The notes below the pieces were generated by a model. The model was not told where the DNA came from and searched no databases. It saw only the letters and a list, made by a program, of their open reading frames with translations. Shown here one piece after another: positions 1 through 9,618 of a stretch of DNA of 64,000 nt. Made by a program: the position numbers and the translations under genes. This DNA comes from Psychrobacter jeotgali (GTDB lineage: Bacteria; Pseudomonadota; Gammaproteobacteria; Pseudomonadales; Moraxellaceae): positions 930,001-994,000 of the forward strand of contig NZ_CAJHAF010000001.1 in NCBI RefSeq assembly GCF_904846315.1, given 5' to 3'. How positions within the stretch are numbered: the first letter of the stretch is position 1; each line of letters opens with the position of its first letter.

Positions 1-3000
1 TGTTGCTGCTGATTGAGCGTACTGCGCTCCTCAATGGATAACCGTGCGGCAACAAAATCTACCTCATCAGCAAAGTCGGAGGCGGCAAGTGCTGAGTTAA
101 AGGTGTTTTCTTGAGCGTCAAGGGCAGTTGTCGCGGTGGTCAGCTGGTCATGAAGCTGTTGTTTTTTATCTTGTAATTGCTTAAGTATATGTTCGGCATT
201 ATCTAACTGTCTTTGTGCCGAGGTCTTTGCAGTATTAGTCTGTTCAAGTAAAATGCGTAAGCGGCTCTCTTCTTCGTCAGGGTTGCTGTTCGCTTTGTTG
301 GACGCTTTGTCAGCGAAAATATCCTGCCGCTCTGCCGTTATTTGCACAAGTGCTTGGGTTTTATTGTTAATGGTTTGAGTCAGGGTACCCAGTTCATCAT
401 CTTCTTTATTCAGCTGGGCTTGCTTGGTATCGATTTGGGTGCCCAAGGTGCTAAGCGTGGTTAGCAGATTTTGCCGCTCATCTTTATAAGCATTAAACTG
501 CTTTTTTAATTGCACTAATGCACCACGCTGCTGCCGCAACATATCAATCTGAATCTCATAGTCCGCTTGGTTTAAGACATTTTTCTTATCAATGCTGTCT
601 ATTAAGGGTTGCAGTGAGGATAAAATATTTAAGTCTGAATGTGGTTTATATTTATTGAATTTATCAGCCAAGTACTTATTTATCAAAGATAAAATAGCAT
701 CCTTCAGGGTTACCAATTCAACAAAGTTAACGCTCATTTTATTGTCGATACTGTCTATCGATGACACACCAATTCTAATATCAGCTTCAATCTTATTTAT
801 CTCACCTGCCAGCTTATACTGGATTTGCTCCAAAGACTCCAGCGTTTTACTGATGGTAGCACCCTTATCGCTAAGCACTTCATATTGGGTTAAGGTGGTC
901 TTTAGATGTTGTTTACGCTCGGCAAGTTGGTCTTTGCTGGTATTTAGCAGCGCTAAAGCGTCTTTTATTAGGCTAAAATTAGCCGAATCACTATCATTAT
1001 GAGCATCAGTTATCTGCTGACTAAGCGACTCCATGTCCCTGCCAGTCTGTTCGAGAGGAGCAAGGGTTTTGCTAATAACATTCGTATATGTTTTATCCAA
1101 AAGCGCCTGTATAAACTGACTGCTATCAGCGCATAGGGTTTTTATTTGCACGTATAGCTGGCTTTGCTGCTCTTGTAGCTGTCCAAGCTGGTTTTGTTTG
1201 GTCGCTTGCTGGATACGATGTTTGGATAAGGTTTGTTCTAAGTTATTGATAGTGCTATCTAAATCAGCTATTTGTTTTTGGATTTTATTGGTTTCAGTGT
1301 TTGACTGCAGATGCGGGTGCTTGTCGCTATAAGGATGTTCAAGTGCACCGCAAAGCGGGCAGGGGTCGCCGTCTTTTAACTGAGCAATATAGCGCTCTAA
1401 GCTTGCCACTTGTTGTAATGAATCGAGCAGGTTTTGTTTGTCTTGACGTCTATCTTTAGCGGCTAAAATAGCTGATTCGTTCTCAGTAATTTTGCTAGAT
1501 ATTATCGCTAAATCATTATCAATAGCGGTTAGATTAGCTGTTATCTTACTACTTTGCGTAGCAAACTCATCAAGACGCTGTAGTTTAAAGCTCACTTTTT
1601 CAAACTGACTACTGAGGTGGTCCACCTGCTCTTGCTCACCTCGCATATCCGCCAAAGACTGGGTTTGCGTGAGGGTATTCTGCTGTTTTTGCACAGCGGT
1701 TAACTCGTCACGGCTTTTAGTAATCAAGGCTTTATTAGCGTCTTGCTGCTGCTGATAATTATCAAGGTTAGCTTGATATTGGCGGTTGTTATTATCATGG
1801 TTAAGCTTGTCGTTTGCCAATACTGCATTGTCTTGCAATAGCGCTTTTAAACGGCTGCAATGATTATCAAAGTTGGCGGTATCCGTATCGATATCATTAA
1901 GCGCATTTGCCGCTGCAAGATTTTCTTCTACAGTTGCCAGCGCGCTTTTGGTTTGAGTTAAGCGGTTTCTATGATTATCGATATCGACACGCAGACGCTG
2001 GGTACTGGTGGTTAGGATTTGTTGACGCTGGCGCTGGTCATCCAAGATATGGGTTTGCTGATTGATATCGCTATCGAGCTTGCGGGCTTGGGCGATTTTG
2101 GGTAGGGCGGTTTGCATCTCCTCATTGGCCTCTTGCACACGCTCGTTGGCTAATTTTAATTCGGTATCTGCTTGCTCTAGGCGTTGTTGTTGCTGAGGCA
2201 ATTGCTGCGCAACTTGTTGCTGATCATTTTGCAAACGCTTAACGGTGTCACGGTTATAGCTAAGCTGGCTATGTTGGCTGTCTATCTCCAGCGCTTTATT
2301 AGCCGCTTTAAGACGCTTGGCATCAGGGATAAAGTCTTGCTGCGCTTGCGTGGCACTCTCCAGCTCATGCTCATAAGTGCTAAGCTTATTTTTTAATTCT
2401 GTAACGCTATCGAGCCATTTTATTTGCTCGCCTAAAGCATGAATAATCTGCTGCTGCTTGTTTTGGTCGCTTTGATGCGTTTTTAAAGTCGCTTTTAGCT
2501 CATCTTCTTTATCATTATCCAATAACGTCAGACCGTCTAAGCCGTATTGTAATTTACTCAGAACCTCTTCTTCCGTGCGTTTTTTATCAAAAACCTGTGC
2601 TGAGATAGTGGCGTAAATATCAGTGCCCGTGATTTTCTCTAGGATATCCGCGCGCTCATCCGATTTGGCCTTTAAAAAAGCAGAAAAACTACCTTGCGCC
2701 AGCAAAATCGAGCGGGTGAACTGCTGGAAATCCATGCGCGTTAATTCGATAATTTTGTCTTTGGTACGTGAGAGTTTGCTTTCTAAAATCTCATCGCCTT
2801 TTGACGCATCGGCTAGGTTTATTTTGGCGACTTCATGAATGGCGTCTTGCAAATTGCCATCAGGCTTATTATAAGCGCGGCGCTGACCCCAGCGGCAGCG
2901 ATAGTGGATGCCATTTAAATCAATCACCACCTCGGCAAAGCATTCTGCCGTTTGCCGTGTCATCACTTCATTGCTGGTTTTGCTAATGCTATTGATACGC

Positions 3001-3176
3001 GGCGTCTCGCCATATAGCGCCAAACAAACGGCATCCAAAATCGTGGTCTTGCCAGCGCCCGTTTGTCCAGTAATGGCAAAAATACCCTCGTTAATAAAGG
3101 CAGGGTCGGCAAAGTCGATATGCCATTCGCCTTTAAGAGAGTTGAGGTTTTTGAGTCGGAGTTCGATTAGGCGCAT
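1..3176 (-). CDS. sbcC: SbcC, exonuclease large subunit (partial, C-terminus beyond the window start)
   Basis: This is the ATPase and coiled-coil subunit of the SbcCD (Mre11-Rad50-like) nuclease, which cuts DNA hairpins and blocked ends. About 1058 codons are in the window. The N-terminal ABC half has the Walker A motif GQTGAGKTT near residue 38. Long Gln/Glu/Leu-rich coiled coils follow. The zinc hook GDPCPLCG lies at residues 603-610 (bases 1347-1370) and is in frame. The signature motif and Walker B should lie beyond base 1. The ATG at 3174-3176 starts MRLIELRLKNLNSLKG, typical of the family. sbcD lies upstream on the same strand, 200 bp away, with a palindromic repeat between them. The many small plus-strand ORFs across this gene are shadows. 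Confidence 0.95.
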   Translation of the reverse strand, partial: MRLIELRLKNLNSLKGEWHIDFADPAFINEGIFAITGQTGAGKTTILDAVCLALYGETPRINSISKTSNEVMTRQTAECFAEVVIDLNGIHYRCRWGQRRAYNKPDGNLQDAIHEVAKINLADASKGDEILESKLSRTKDKIIELTRMDFQQFTRSILLAQGSFSAFLKAKSDERADILEKITGTDIYATISAQVFDKKRTEEEVLSKLQYGLDGLTLLDNDKEDELKATLKTHQSDQNKQQQIIHALGEQIKWLDSVTELKNKLSTYEHELESATQAQQDFIPDAKRLKAANKALEIDSQHSQLSYNRDTVKRLQNDQQQVAQQLPQQQQRLEQADTELKLANERVQEANEEMQTALPKIAQARKLDSDINQQTHILDDQRQRQQILTTSTQRLRVDIDNHRNRLTQTKSALATVEENLAAANALNDIDTDTANFDNHCSRLKALLQDNAVLANDKLNHDNNNRQYQANLDNYQQQQDANKALITKSRDELTAVQKQQNTLTQTQSLADMRGEQEQVDHLSSQFEKVSFKLQRLDEFATQSSKITANLTAIDNDLAIISSKITENESAILAAKDRRQDKQNLLDSLQQVASLERYIAQLKDGDPCPLCGALEHPYSDKHPHLQSNTETNKIQKQIADLDSTINNLEQTLSKHRIQQATKQNQLGQLQEQQSQLYVQIKTLCADSSQFIQALLDKTYTNVISKTLAPLEQTGRDMESLSQQITDAHNDSDSANFSLIKDALALLNTSKDQLAERKQHLKTTLTQYEVLSDKGATISKTLESLEQIQYKLAGEINKIEADIRIGVSSIDSIDNKMSVNFVELVTLKDAILSLINKYLADKFNKYKPHSDLNILSSLQPLIDSIDKKNVLNQADYEIQIDMLRQQRGALVQLKKQFNAYKDERQNLLTTLSTLGTQIDTKQAQLNKEDDELGTLTQTINNKTQALVQITAERQDIFADKASNKANSNPDEEESRLRILLEQTNTAKTSAQRQLDNAEHILKQLQDKKQQLHDQLTTATTALDAQENTFNSALAASDFADEVDFVAARLSIEERSTLNQQQ

Positions 3177-3250
3177 GGTTTGGTCTTTATGATTTTAGAT
3201 TTAAAAAGGAGGTTATGTTTTCTGTTGTATTTTCTAACGATAAAGTCAAT

Positions 3251-3322
3251 GTGCCTGCAATAATTTTTACTTGCGTGCTGTGCCTACGCAGACAGAGGCT
3301 GCGCAATACTTATTGCAGGCAC
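3251..3322 (+). repeat. Palindromic interspersed repeat, copy 1
   Basis: This is a 72-bp element bounded by perfect 13-bp inverted arms (GTGCCTGCAATAA and its complement). The core reads TTGCGTGCTGT then CAGAGGCTGCGCAA, shared with four other copies at 7968, 12857, 41958 and 43280. The arm sequence differs from the other copies, but both arms changed together so pairing is kept. It sits between sbcD and sbcC, within what is probably one transcript. Confidence 0.85.
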
Positions 3323-3376
3323 ACTTATCAAAGATGTGTTAGTTATTTTTCAATAATAAAGTAAGGCTTTTCAAAA

Positions 3377-4972
3377 CTATTCCGCCAACTTATCGTCATG
3401 ATGAAGGTCATATAGTATTTGCTGATAAGCATCACGCAGCGCCTCTTTTTGGGTTTCGGCAACTTCATGCACCTCTAAACAGCGCTCAAACACGTCCATT
3501 TCATTTAAATCTTGTAGGGTCTCATCGCTTTGCTGTTGATTCAGTACTTTATTATAAGTGCGGGTGTTTTTAATTTTTAACACTTCACAGGGAAGACCTT
3601 CTACCATGGCAGCGACTTCTTCACGCAGCTCGCTGACAATTTCATCGCCGGTATAAATGACCTCTAACCATACTGATTCGTCATCGTTAAGCGCTGTAAT
3701 CGTGGCCGATATGGTCTCACTAACAGTCGCAAGGTCGCCTGAAACTTGAGCGAGTTTTTGAAAGCAAGGAATGGGTAAAGAAGTAATTTGCATTTGATTG
3801 GTTTGGTTTTGATGAAGCACTTTAGCATTACAACCAGCATGCTGGTTGGCACTTGTTTTATCCGCTAAAGCTTGATCAATTTCACTTTCTTCTAAGCTTT
3901 CTTTAATGATTTCTTCAACGTTTGTATCTTCATCCGTTGTTTCATCAAAACCAAATAAGTCATCCATAAAATCACTGGTCTGATTAACAACTTTTTTAAT
4001 AGTCTTTTCTACGGTTTTAGGTGCTAGCGTTTCTGTAACTGGTAAGTCCAAGATTTTATCAGTTACTTTTGACCCTAATAGCTCATTATTTGCTTGGTTT
4101 AAAGCATCGACAAACTTGACCAACAATACTTGTTTTTGCTGACGGGCTTCACCAAAACCCATCGCAATAGGCGAGCCTGAATAGCGAATATGTTCTTGCC
4201 CGCCCACGCGCTGCGGTACGTGCAAGTGCCCAAGTGCCACGTAATCAAAACGCTCATCGAACATCTCGGCAGAAACCTTGCCCAACGAGCCGACATAAAG
4301 GTCACGCACGCCGTCATCTTCCGTGGTTTTGCCGCCCGCTGCAAATAAATGCCCGGTGGCAATGATAGGAATATGGCCCTGATGGGTTTCAATCAGCTTG
4401 CTTTGATAGTTTTTAGCAATCGTGGCGACTTCATCGTAATGAGCACGGATACCTTTAATGACATTGGCATCTTTGCTATCCATAGACTCGCCAGCGCTGC
4501 TACTGCGCACATCGCGGTCACGCAAATAAGGCACGGCAGCGATGATGCAGTGTGGATTACCGTCTATATCGTCTAACACCAACACTTCATCGTTTAGGTC
4601 TTCACAAGCGGTACCGATGACATGAACGTTTAAAAACTTGAGCACCTGACTGGGCGCATCCAAAAAAGTCGGGGAATCATGATTGCCGGCGACGATGACG
4701 ATATGCTGGCAGCAAGACCTTGAGACGCGCCCCAAAAACTCATAATACAAGGCTTGCGCTCGATTGCTTGGGGTCATGGTATCAAAGATATCGCCGGCAA
4801 CAATAAGCACATCCACCTTTTGGGCGCTAATGGTGTCTTCTAACCACTTTAAAAACGCTTCAAACTCTTCGTAACGCATACGCCCATAAAGCCTACGCCC
4901 CAAATGCCAATCGGAGGTATGCAGAATGGTTAAGGGTTTAGCATAATTTTTTGTAGTATGAGAAGTAGACAT
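3377..4972 (-). CDS. sbcD: SbcD, exonuclease small subunit
   Basis: This is the Mre11-type metallophosphoesterase nuclease subunit that partners SbcC. The two-metal site motifs are visible: DWHLG at residues 21-25, GDIFD at 60-64, GNHDS at 96-100, then GHLFAAGG and ALGHLH further on. At 531 residues it is well over the roughly 400 usual for SbcD. The excess is an acidic, Gln/Asn-rich stretch at about residues 320-400, between the phosphoesterase domain and the C-terminal capping domain. The ATG at 4970-4972 is well placed before the first beta strand. It is followed by sbcC on the same strand after 200 bp. A terminator at 5051-5086 separates it from cysG, so it probably has its own promoter. 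Confidence 0.95.
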   Translation of the reverse strand: MSTSHTTKNYAKPLTILHTSDWHLGRRLYGRMRYEEFEAFLKWLEDTISAQKVDVLIVAGDIFDTMTPSNRAQALYYEFLGRVSRSCCQHIVIVAGNHDSPTFLDAPSQVLKFLNVHVIGTACEDLNDEVLVLDDIDGNPHCIIAAVPYLRDRDVRSSSAGESMDSKDANVIKGIRAHYDEVATIAKNYQSKLIETHQGHIPIIATGHLFAAGGKTTEDDGVRDLYVGSLGKVSAEMFDERFDYVALGHLHVPQRVGGQEHIRYSGSPIAMGFGEARQQKQVLLVKFVDALNQANNELLGSKVTDKILDLPVTETLAPKTVEKTIKKVVNQTSDFMDDLFGFDETTDEDTNVEEIIKESLEESEIDQALADKTSANQHAGCNAKVLHQNQTNQMQITSLPIPCFQKLAQVSGDLATVSETISATITALNDDESVWLEVIYTGDEIVSELREEVAAMVEGLPCEVLKIKNTRTYNKVLNQQQSDETLQDLNEMDVFERCLEVHEVAETQKEALRDAYQQILYDLHHDDKLAE

Positions 4973-5050
4973 AACTGAACTTAATGAGGGTCAATAGAAA
5001 GCGTTTATTTTAGCAAGAATTGGCGGGATTTGCTGAGTTAGAATTCATAC

Positions 5051-5086
5051 AATAAAAAACCCTTGCCAATATTACTAGCAAGGGTT
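5051..5086 (-). terminator. Rho-independent terminator of cysG
   Basis: On the minus strand a 9-bp stem (AACCCTTGC / GCAAGGGTT, bases 5058-5066 and 5078-5086) with an 11-base loop is followed by a T-rich run (TTTTTTATT). It lies between the end of cysG and the start of sbcD. Confidence 0.8.
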
Positions 5087-5139
5087 CTATATTTATCTAA
5101 CCATCATTTATATAACTATCAAATCTAACTTATGGCTGC

Positions 5140-6867
5140 TTATGCTGAGGTTTTTACATCTGATAGCGCCGTTATCATCGACAACGCATGTGCTTGTTGG
5201 CGAGCAGGATTAGTAGTGGCTACATCGTCTTTTGGCGTCGCAGCCGTCCCGCCGCGCAGCCAATTACTTTCGGTATTACTAACCTCTTTATTATGTATAT
5301 TGTACCAAGCCAAATCGTCATGCAAGCTGACCACATCACCCATAATCAGTAGTGCGGGTGTGGGTAATTGTGCCTTTTCTTGTTTGGCAACAATGTTTGC
5401 AAGCGTGCCGGTTAAGACTTGCTGATTGGGCATGCTGGCATTGGAGACGATAGCAATAGGCGTCTCAGCGGCGCGCCCAGCCTGAATCAAGCCTTCGGTT
5501 AAACGGCCTAGCGAATGCAGACCCATATAAAACACCACGGTCTCATCGGTATCAAGCAAATTCTCAAACTTCTCATTGGGCGCGCCCGCCTTTAAAAACC
5601 CAGTGACAAAACGCACCGACTGCGCATGGTCACGATGGGTCAAAGGAATACCCGCATAGCTGGCAGCGGCATTGGCAGCGGTGATGCCGGGCACCACTTG
5701 ATAAGGAATATCATGGGCGTGCAAACTTTCAACCTCCTCGCCGCCGCGCCCAAAGATAAACGGGTCGCCGCCTTTTAGACGTACCACGCGGCGCCCTTTT
5801 TTGGCTTCGTTAATCAATAACTGATTGATACCCAATTGCGCTACCGCATGGTTGCTGCGTTTTTTACCGACGAATACTTTATCGGCATCACGGCGGCACA
5901 GATCTAATACTTGCGGCGAAACCAGTGCATCATAAAAGACGATATCGGCTTGTTGCATCAGGCGCAATGCTTTAAAGGTTAGTAGCTCTGGATCACCAGG
6001 ACCTGCACCAACGATATAGACTTCGCCAACGTTTGCTTGCCCTGCTTGAGTATGGTTTTCCTCAATGATAATAGATGATTCAGCGGCTTGCACGGGTGCG
6101 CTTGCTGATACCGAATGTTTATTCTGCTGATTTGATTGTTGGCTAATGGAAGCCGCAGAGCTTTGTTGATGCAGCTTATGCACATTTTCATTAATCGTTT
6201 TACTGTGGGCGATTTGCGCGGCAGTTTCGTTTAAGTCTTTTTGCAATAGGGCTGCGGCCTCCCGCTCGTTACCTGCGAACATCAGCTCGCTGACTTTTCC
6301 TTCAAACGCGCGCTCCCAAAACTGCCGACGTCCTGTCAATGTAGGAATTTTAGTTTTGACCTCCGCTCGAAAGTCGCCTGCAAGCTTAGCCAGTTTGCCA
6401 TAGCCTTGCGGGATAAGGGTCTCAAGTCTTGCCCGCAAAAGGCGCGCTAACACCGGCGCTTTACCATTCGATGAGATGCCAATCACAATCGGATTGCGGT
6501 CAACGATAGCAGGGAAGATAAAGTCGCATAAATCTGGGGTATCGACTACATTGACCGGAATATTAAGCTCGGTGGCATCGGCATGAATTTGATGATTCAA
6601 TTTCTCATCGTCAGTTCCTGCAATGATAACGCGCGCCCCTGTCATATAGGCTTTATTGTAATGCTCAAAAATGAGCTCGTGCTTTTCGTTATTGTTTTTA
6701 GAGTTTTTTAGTAGCGCTTGCAGCTCATCGCAAATATCTGGAGCAACGACGGTGATACTGGCACCCGCTCGGCTTAATAAATCGGCTTTGCGCAGCGCCA
6801 CATCGCCGCCACCAACGATAAGTACTTTGCGATTTTCTAGTTTAAAAAATAGCGGAAAGGTATTCAT
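5140..6867 (-). CDS. cysG: Siroheme synthase CysG (trifunctional)
   Basis: The N-terminal half is the NAD-dependent precorrin-2 dehydrogenase/sirohydrochlorin ferrochelatase (VLIVGGGDVALRK near residue 20). The C-terminal half is the SAM-dependent uroporphyrinogen-III methyltransferase (GAGPGDPELLT near residue 285, GGDPFIFGRGGEE, GIPLTHRD). It makes the siroheme needed by CysI. It is about 575 residues against about 457 in E. coli. The extra length is a Gln/Ser-rich linker between the halves (about residues 215-275) and a tail of about 50 residues. An ATG at 6882 would add five residues. I prefer the ATG at 6867 because MNTFPLFFKL matches the family start and a weak GGGT precedes it. It ends at a strong terminator. 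Confidence 0.93.
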   Translation of the reverse strand: MNTFPLFFKLENRKVLIVGGGDVALRKADLLSRAGASITVVAPDICDELQALLKNSKNNNEKHELIFEHYNKAYMTGARVIIAGTDDEKLNHQIHADATELNIPVNVVDTPDLCDFIFPAIVDRNPIVIGISSNGKAPVLARLLRARLETLIPQGYGKLAKLAGDFRAEVKTKIPTLTGRRQFWERAFEGKVSELMFAGNEREAAALLQKDLNETAAQIAHSKTINENVHKLHQQSSAASISQQSNQQNKHSVSASAPVQAAESSIIIEENHTQAGQANVGEVYIVGAGPGDPELLTFKALRLMQQADIVFYDALVSPQVLDLCRRDADKVFVGKKRSNHAVAQLGINQLLINEAKKGRRVVRLKGGDPFIFGRGGEEVESLHAHDIPYQVVPGITAANAAASYAGIPLTHRDHAQSVRFVTGFLKAGAPNEKFENLLDTDETVVFYMGLHSLGRLTEGLIQAGRAAETPIAIVSNASMPNQQVLTGTLANIVAKQEKAQLPTPALLIMGDVVSLHDDLAWYNIHNKEVSNTESNWLRGGTAATPKDDVATTNPARQQAHALSMITALSDVKTSA

Positions 6868-7101
6868 AACGTTACCCGTCATTCAATTTAAAATATGCAG
6901 CCATTATGAATTATCATGAGCGAAGGCTCACTTAGTGAATTGGCATTAGTATAGTTATATTTGTCATAAGAAAAGTAGTTTTTGACTGATAAGGGAATAG
7001 ATTACAATCAATCTAACAGAGGCTAACATTAGGGCTTGGTTAATCATGTTAGTCTATTTTAAATAAAACCAAACACACAACAATAAATAAGGATAAGCAA
7101 A

Positions 7102-7842
7102 ATGAAGTTACAAGACAGAGTAGCCATCATATTCGGCGGTACCTCAGGACTAGGAGAAGCCACCGCAAAAGCTTATGCAGACGAGGGCGCAAAAGTAGTC
7201 GTTACTGGACGTGATGATAAAGACGGCAATCGCATCGTCAAAGACATTAAAGATAAGGGGCAAGAGGCTATCTTCGTAAAAGCTGACGTATCCAAAGGCT
7301 CTGATATTCAAGCGGTGGTTGATAAAGCGCTAGAGACTTACGGTCAAATTGACATTTTATACAACGGCGCAGGCATCCATGACGCTTATGACAACGCAGT
7401 TGAGCTGGATGAAGAGTTGTACGATAAGCTAATGGCGATTAATGTCAAAGCACCTTATTTAGCGGCAAAAGCGGTGATTCCACACTTTATCAAACAAGGT
7501 AAGGGTGCAATTATCAATGTCGGCTCGCAAGCGACACAAATGGCGGGGCCGGGTGGTTCGGCTTATGTGACCTCCAAACATGCGATGCTCGGATTTACTA
7601 AGCAATTGGCGTTTGATTTTGGAAGTAAAGGCGTCAAAGTCAATATTCTATCGCCAGGCTTTATTGAGACCCCTATGACAGAGGGTATCGAGGACGAGCG
7701 TTTAGAGCGTATTCCAGCCCAGCGTGCCGGCAAGCCAGAAGAAATTGCGGCGTTGGCGGTATTCTTAGCTTCCGATGATTCAAACTATATGCACGGCGCC
7801 AACGTCTTTATGGATGGTGGCTGGGTGCTCGGTCGTAAATAA
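7102..7842 (+). CDS. Short-chain dehydrogenase/reductase (SDR family)
   Basis: This is a classical SDR oxidoreductase of 246 residues. It has the nucleotide-binding loop GGTSGLG at residues 12-18 (a variant of TGxxxGxG), NGAG at 88-91, and the catalytic set Ser142, Tyr155 and Lys159 (YVTSK). The C-terminal DGGW is also typical. The substrate cannot be told from sequence. The family includes 3-oxoacyl-ACP reductase FabG-like and sugar or steroid dehydrogenases, and the absence of fab neighbours makes FabG itself unlikely. An AAGGA site precedes the ATG. A plausible promoter is TTGACT at 6982-6987 with TACAAT at 7003-7008, although the 15-bp spacer is short. It is a single-gene unit ending in a shared terminator. 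Confidence 0.85.
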   Translation: MKLQDRVAIIFGGTSGLGEATAKAYADEGAKVVVTGRDDKDGNRIVKDIKDKGQEAIFVKADVSKGSDIQAVVDKALETYGQIDILYNGAGIHDAYDNAVELDEELYDKLMAINVKAPYLAAKAVIPHFIKQGKGAIINVGSQATQMAGPGGSAYVTSKHAMLGFTKQLAFDFGSKGVKVNILSPGFIETPMTEGIEDERLERIPAQRAGKPEEIAALAVFLASDDSNYMHGANVFMDGGWVLGRK

Positions 7843-7883
7843 CTAAAAATATTAGCAAGCTTTTTACCAGTTTTACTCGTAAA

Positions 7884-7912
7884 AAAAGCCCTTTCAAATT
7901 GAGAGGGCTTTT
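7884..7912. terminator. Hairpin terminator after the SDR gene
   Basis: The stem AAAAGCCCT / AGGGCTTTT (7884-7892 and 7904-7912) has an A tract on one side and a T tract on the other. It can act in both directions between the convergent SDR and cysH genes. Confidence 0.75.
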
Positions 7913-7967
7913 CAGTTTTGGGAGTGGAGATGTAGTCAAATCTAAGTAAAATTGAAGATTTTACCAC

Positions 7968-8043
7968 GTGCTGCTGGGATTAATTTTGCGCAGCCTCTGT
8001 CAGCGTAGACACAGCATGCAAGGGAAATTCATACCAGCAGCAC
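7968..8043 (-). repeat. Palindromic interspersed repeat, copy 2
   Basis: This is a 76-bp element with arms GTGCTGCTGG / CCAGCAGCAC. It carries the shared core in reverse orientation (TTTGCGCAGCCTCTGT followed by ACAGCATGCAAG). It lies downstream of cysH, between convergent genes. Confidence 0.85.
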
Positions 8044-8077
8044 GATACCGTACCGTTTTTAAAGTTTCTAATAAAGC

Positions 8078-8716
8078 TTATAGCTGCGTATGCAAACCAC
8101 ATTCACGGCTCTCTTCAACCTTGGTGGGGTCAAAGTAATCATGCTCGTTTGGCAAGTTATGCTCGTCTAAATACTTGTCTAAATCGGCATCGTTTTTCTC
8201 AAACAGTGGCGCGACTTTTAACACCCCATCCTTTGACAGGCTGAGCACATCAAGCCCTTGACGGAATTCAGTTTGGTCTTTACGAATAGCGTTGAACCAG
8301 ACGTCAGGCTTTAGCTCATCAAGCGCACGGCGGAAGGGTTCAAGCTTAACTTGTTCGGTAAATTCGTCATGCTGCGGATTATCAATCCCTGGAATCCCAT
8401 TCATAGTGGCATCACGATGGGCGGCGGTTTGCTTAGGGATATAAGTGACGACATTAAGGTTTAAGTCTTTAATCAGCTTATTGGCAAAGCGATAAGTCGC
8501 ATCAGTATTATAACCAGAATCTACCCATAAAACAGTGATATCAGGACGCTGCTTGGCAACTAAATGTAAGATAGCGGATTCGTATGGGCGAAAATTAGTG
8601 GTAATAATCGGGTTTTTGGCTTGGCTCAGCGCCCATTCAACGATTTGTTCGGGTGATTTACCTTGCAAGTCTTTATTGGCTTGGTCGATGTCTAAATTAG
8701 GGTGTAATTGGCTCAT
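8078..8716 (-). CDS. cysH: CysH, phosphoadenylyl/adenylyl-sulfate reductase (single-cysteine form)
   Basis: It reduces activated sulfate (PAPS or APS) to sulfite with thioredoxin or glutaredoxin electrons. It is 212 residues and ends in the catalytic tail ECGLH, with Cys206 the only cysteine in the protein. The CC...CxxC ligands of the [4Fe-4S] cluster that mark usual bacterial APS reductases are therefore missing, as in PAPS reductases. IRKDQTEFR corresponds to the substrate-binding LRR-Q-R segment. The ATG at 8716 has AAGGA upstream. The neighbours are DUF934, cysI and sat, with no APS kinase gene in the window, so which substrate it uses is open. A repeat-filled gap of about 300 bp separates it from DUF934. 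Confidence 0.9.
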   Translation of the reverse strand: MSQLHPNLDIDQANKDLQGKSPEQIVEWALSQAKNPIITTNFRPYESAILHLVAKQRPDITVLWVDSGYNTDATYRFANKLIKDLNLNVVTYIPKQTAAHRDATMNGIPGIDNPQHDEFTEQVKLEPFRRALDELKPDVWFNAIRKDQTEFRQGLDVLSLSKDGVLKVAPLFEKNDADLDKYLDEHNLPNEHDYFDPTKVEESRECGLHTQL

Positions 8717-8783
8717 TTGTTATCCTTAAAAGTAATTGAGAAGCTTAATATATTTATTGGGTTTTAATTTAGTATGAACTGTC

Positions 8784-8954
8784 GTAGGGTGGGTTAGTTT
8801 TTCAAACTCTCGTAGAGAGTGCTGATAAAACGTAACCCACCATTTTGTATTATGCTAATAGAAAATCCTATTTAAAGGATTTTCCTTGCAAGCCTAACCA
8901 AGCAGTGCTTCGTTTTTACGGCTTTCAGGTTACGCTGTCGCTAACCCACCCTAC
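8784..8954. repeat. Composite REP-like inverted repeat (GTAGGGTGGGTTAG type)
   Basis: Perfect 14-bp outer arms, GTAGGGTGGGTTAG at 8784-8797 and its complement at 8941-8954, enclose about 140 bp. Inside are a second CGTAACCCACC half-element at 8831 and a small AT-rich palindrome (GAAAATCC / GGATTTTC at 8861-8884). This looks like two REP units arranged head to head (BIME-like). It fills most of the 8717-9015 gap between cysH and the DUF934 gene, and I see no gene there. Confidence 0.7.
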
Positions 8955-9015
8955 AAAATATTTCAATACTTAAAAATAGGTTATGGTTATAAAAATTTAA
9001 AAAAGGTAATAAAAA

Positions 9016-9618
9016 CTAAGACCCTGCAAACATAGGGAGCGCTGAAGCGTTGCGCCCATCATAACTACTGGCAAGCGCGGTAAATGCCTGCTCAATATTA
9101 AATGCTGCGTCTGGATGAACGTCATGCTCAGTAAGTACAAAACTATCAACGCCTACACGTAATAAATAAGCAATTTGATCACGGCCAAACTCGCCAGCGA
9201 TACGAATCTCGTCTTTGTAGCCCAGTTGGCGCAAAGTTTGTACGAAACTAAAGCCGCGCCCATCAGCGAATTTTGGCACGTGAATGACGATTAGCGATTG
9301 TTTTAATAAAAATTCAGTTAATGCTATTAAAACCTCAGTGTCTGTATCGGCGGTAATCCAAACACCTAAATGGCTACTATGTTGAACTATCAGCTCGTAT
9401 ACTTCATTTATTAGGCCACTAGCTAGCGTCCCCTCATTATTGAGTAAGTCGGTGAGCGGCACTACTACTGCAGGTTTTTCTTGTCTTTGCAGTAGTTCAA
9501 GCAAGGTAATCCCGCTGAGGGTAATACCACTTGGCAAGTCATCAGTCTTAAGCGCCAGCCAACTGTCCTCTGCACTGATATCTACACCATGGCTATCGAG
9601 TATGTGGTGATTAGCCAT
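9016..9618 (-). CDS. DUF934 family protein (cysI/cysH-associated)
   Basis: This is a 200-residue protein of the DUF934 family, recognised by the conserved C-terminal block FADGRGFSFVQTLRQLGY and then EFGRDQIAYLLRVGVD. The family is repeatedly found beside sulfite reductase and CysH genes and is thought to serve sulfite reduction, but its biochemical role is not established. The open frame extends to 9720 inside cysI. The true start is the ATG at 9616-9618, which overlaps the cysI stop (ATGGCTAA) and is preceded by AAGGAGAAGG. The overlap implies translational coupling to CysI. Confidence 0.88.
   Translation of the reverse strand: MANHHILDSHGVDISAEDSWLALKTDDLPSGITLSGITLLELLQRQEKPAVVVPLTDLLNNEGTLASGLINEVYELIVQHSSHLGVWITADTDTEVLIALTEFLLKQSLIVIHVPKFADGRGFSFVQTLRQLGYKDEIRIAGEFGRDQIAYLLRVGVDSFVLTEHDVHPDAAFNIEQAFTALASSYDGRNASALPMFAGS

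Noticed and set aside
592..1002. Open reading frames on the plus strand inside sbcC (592-1002, 2184-2396, 2623-2838 and others)
   Set aside because: They run antisense to the clearly coding sbcC frame and match no family; they are shadows of it.
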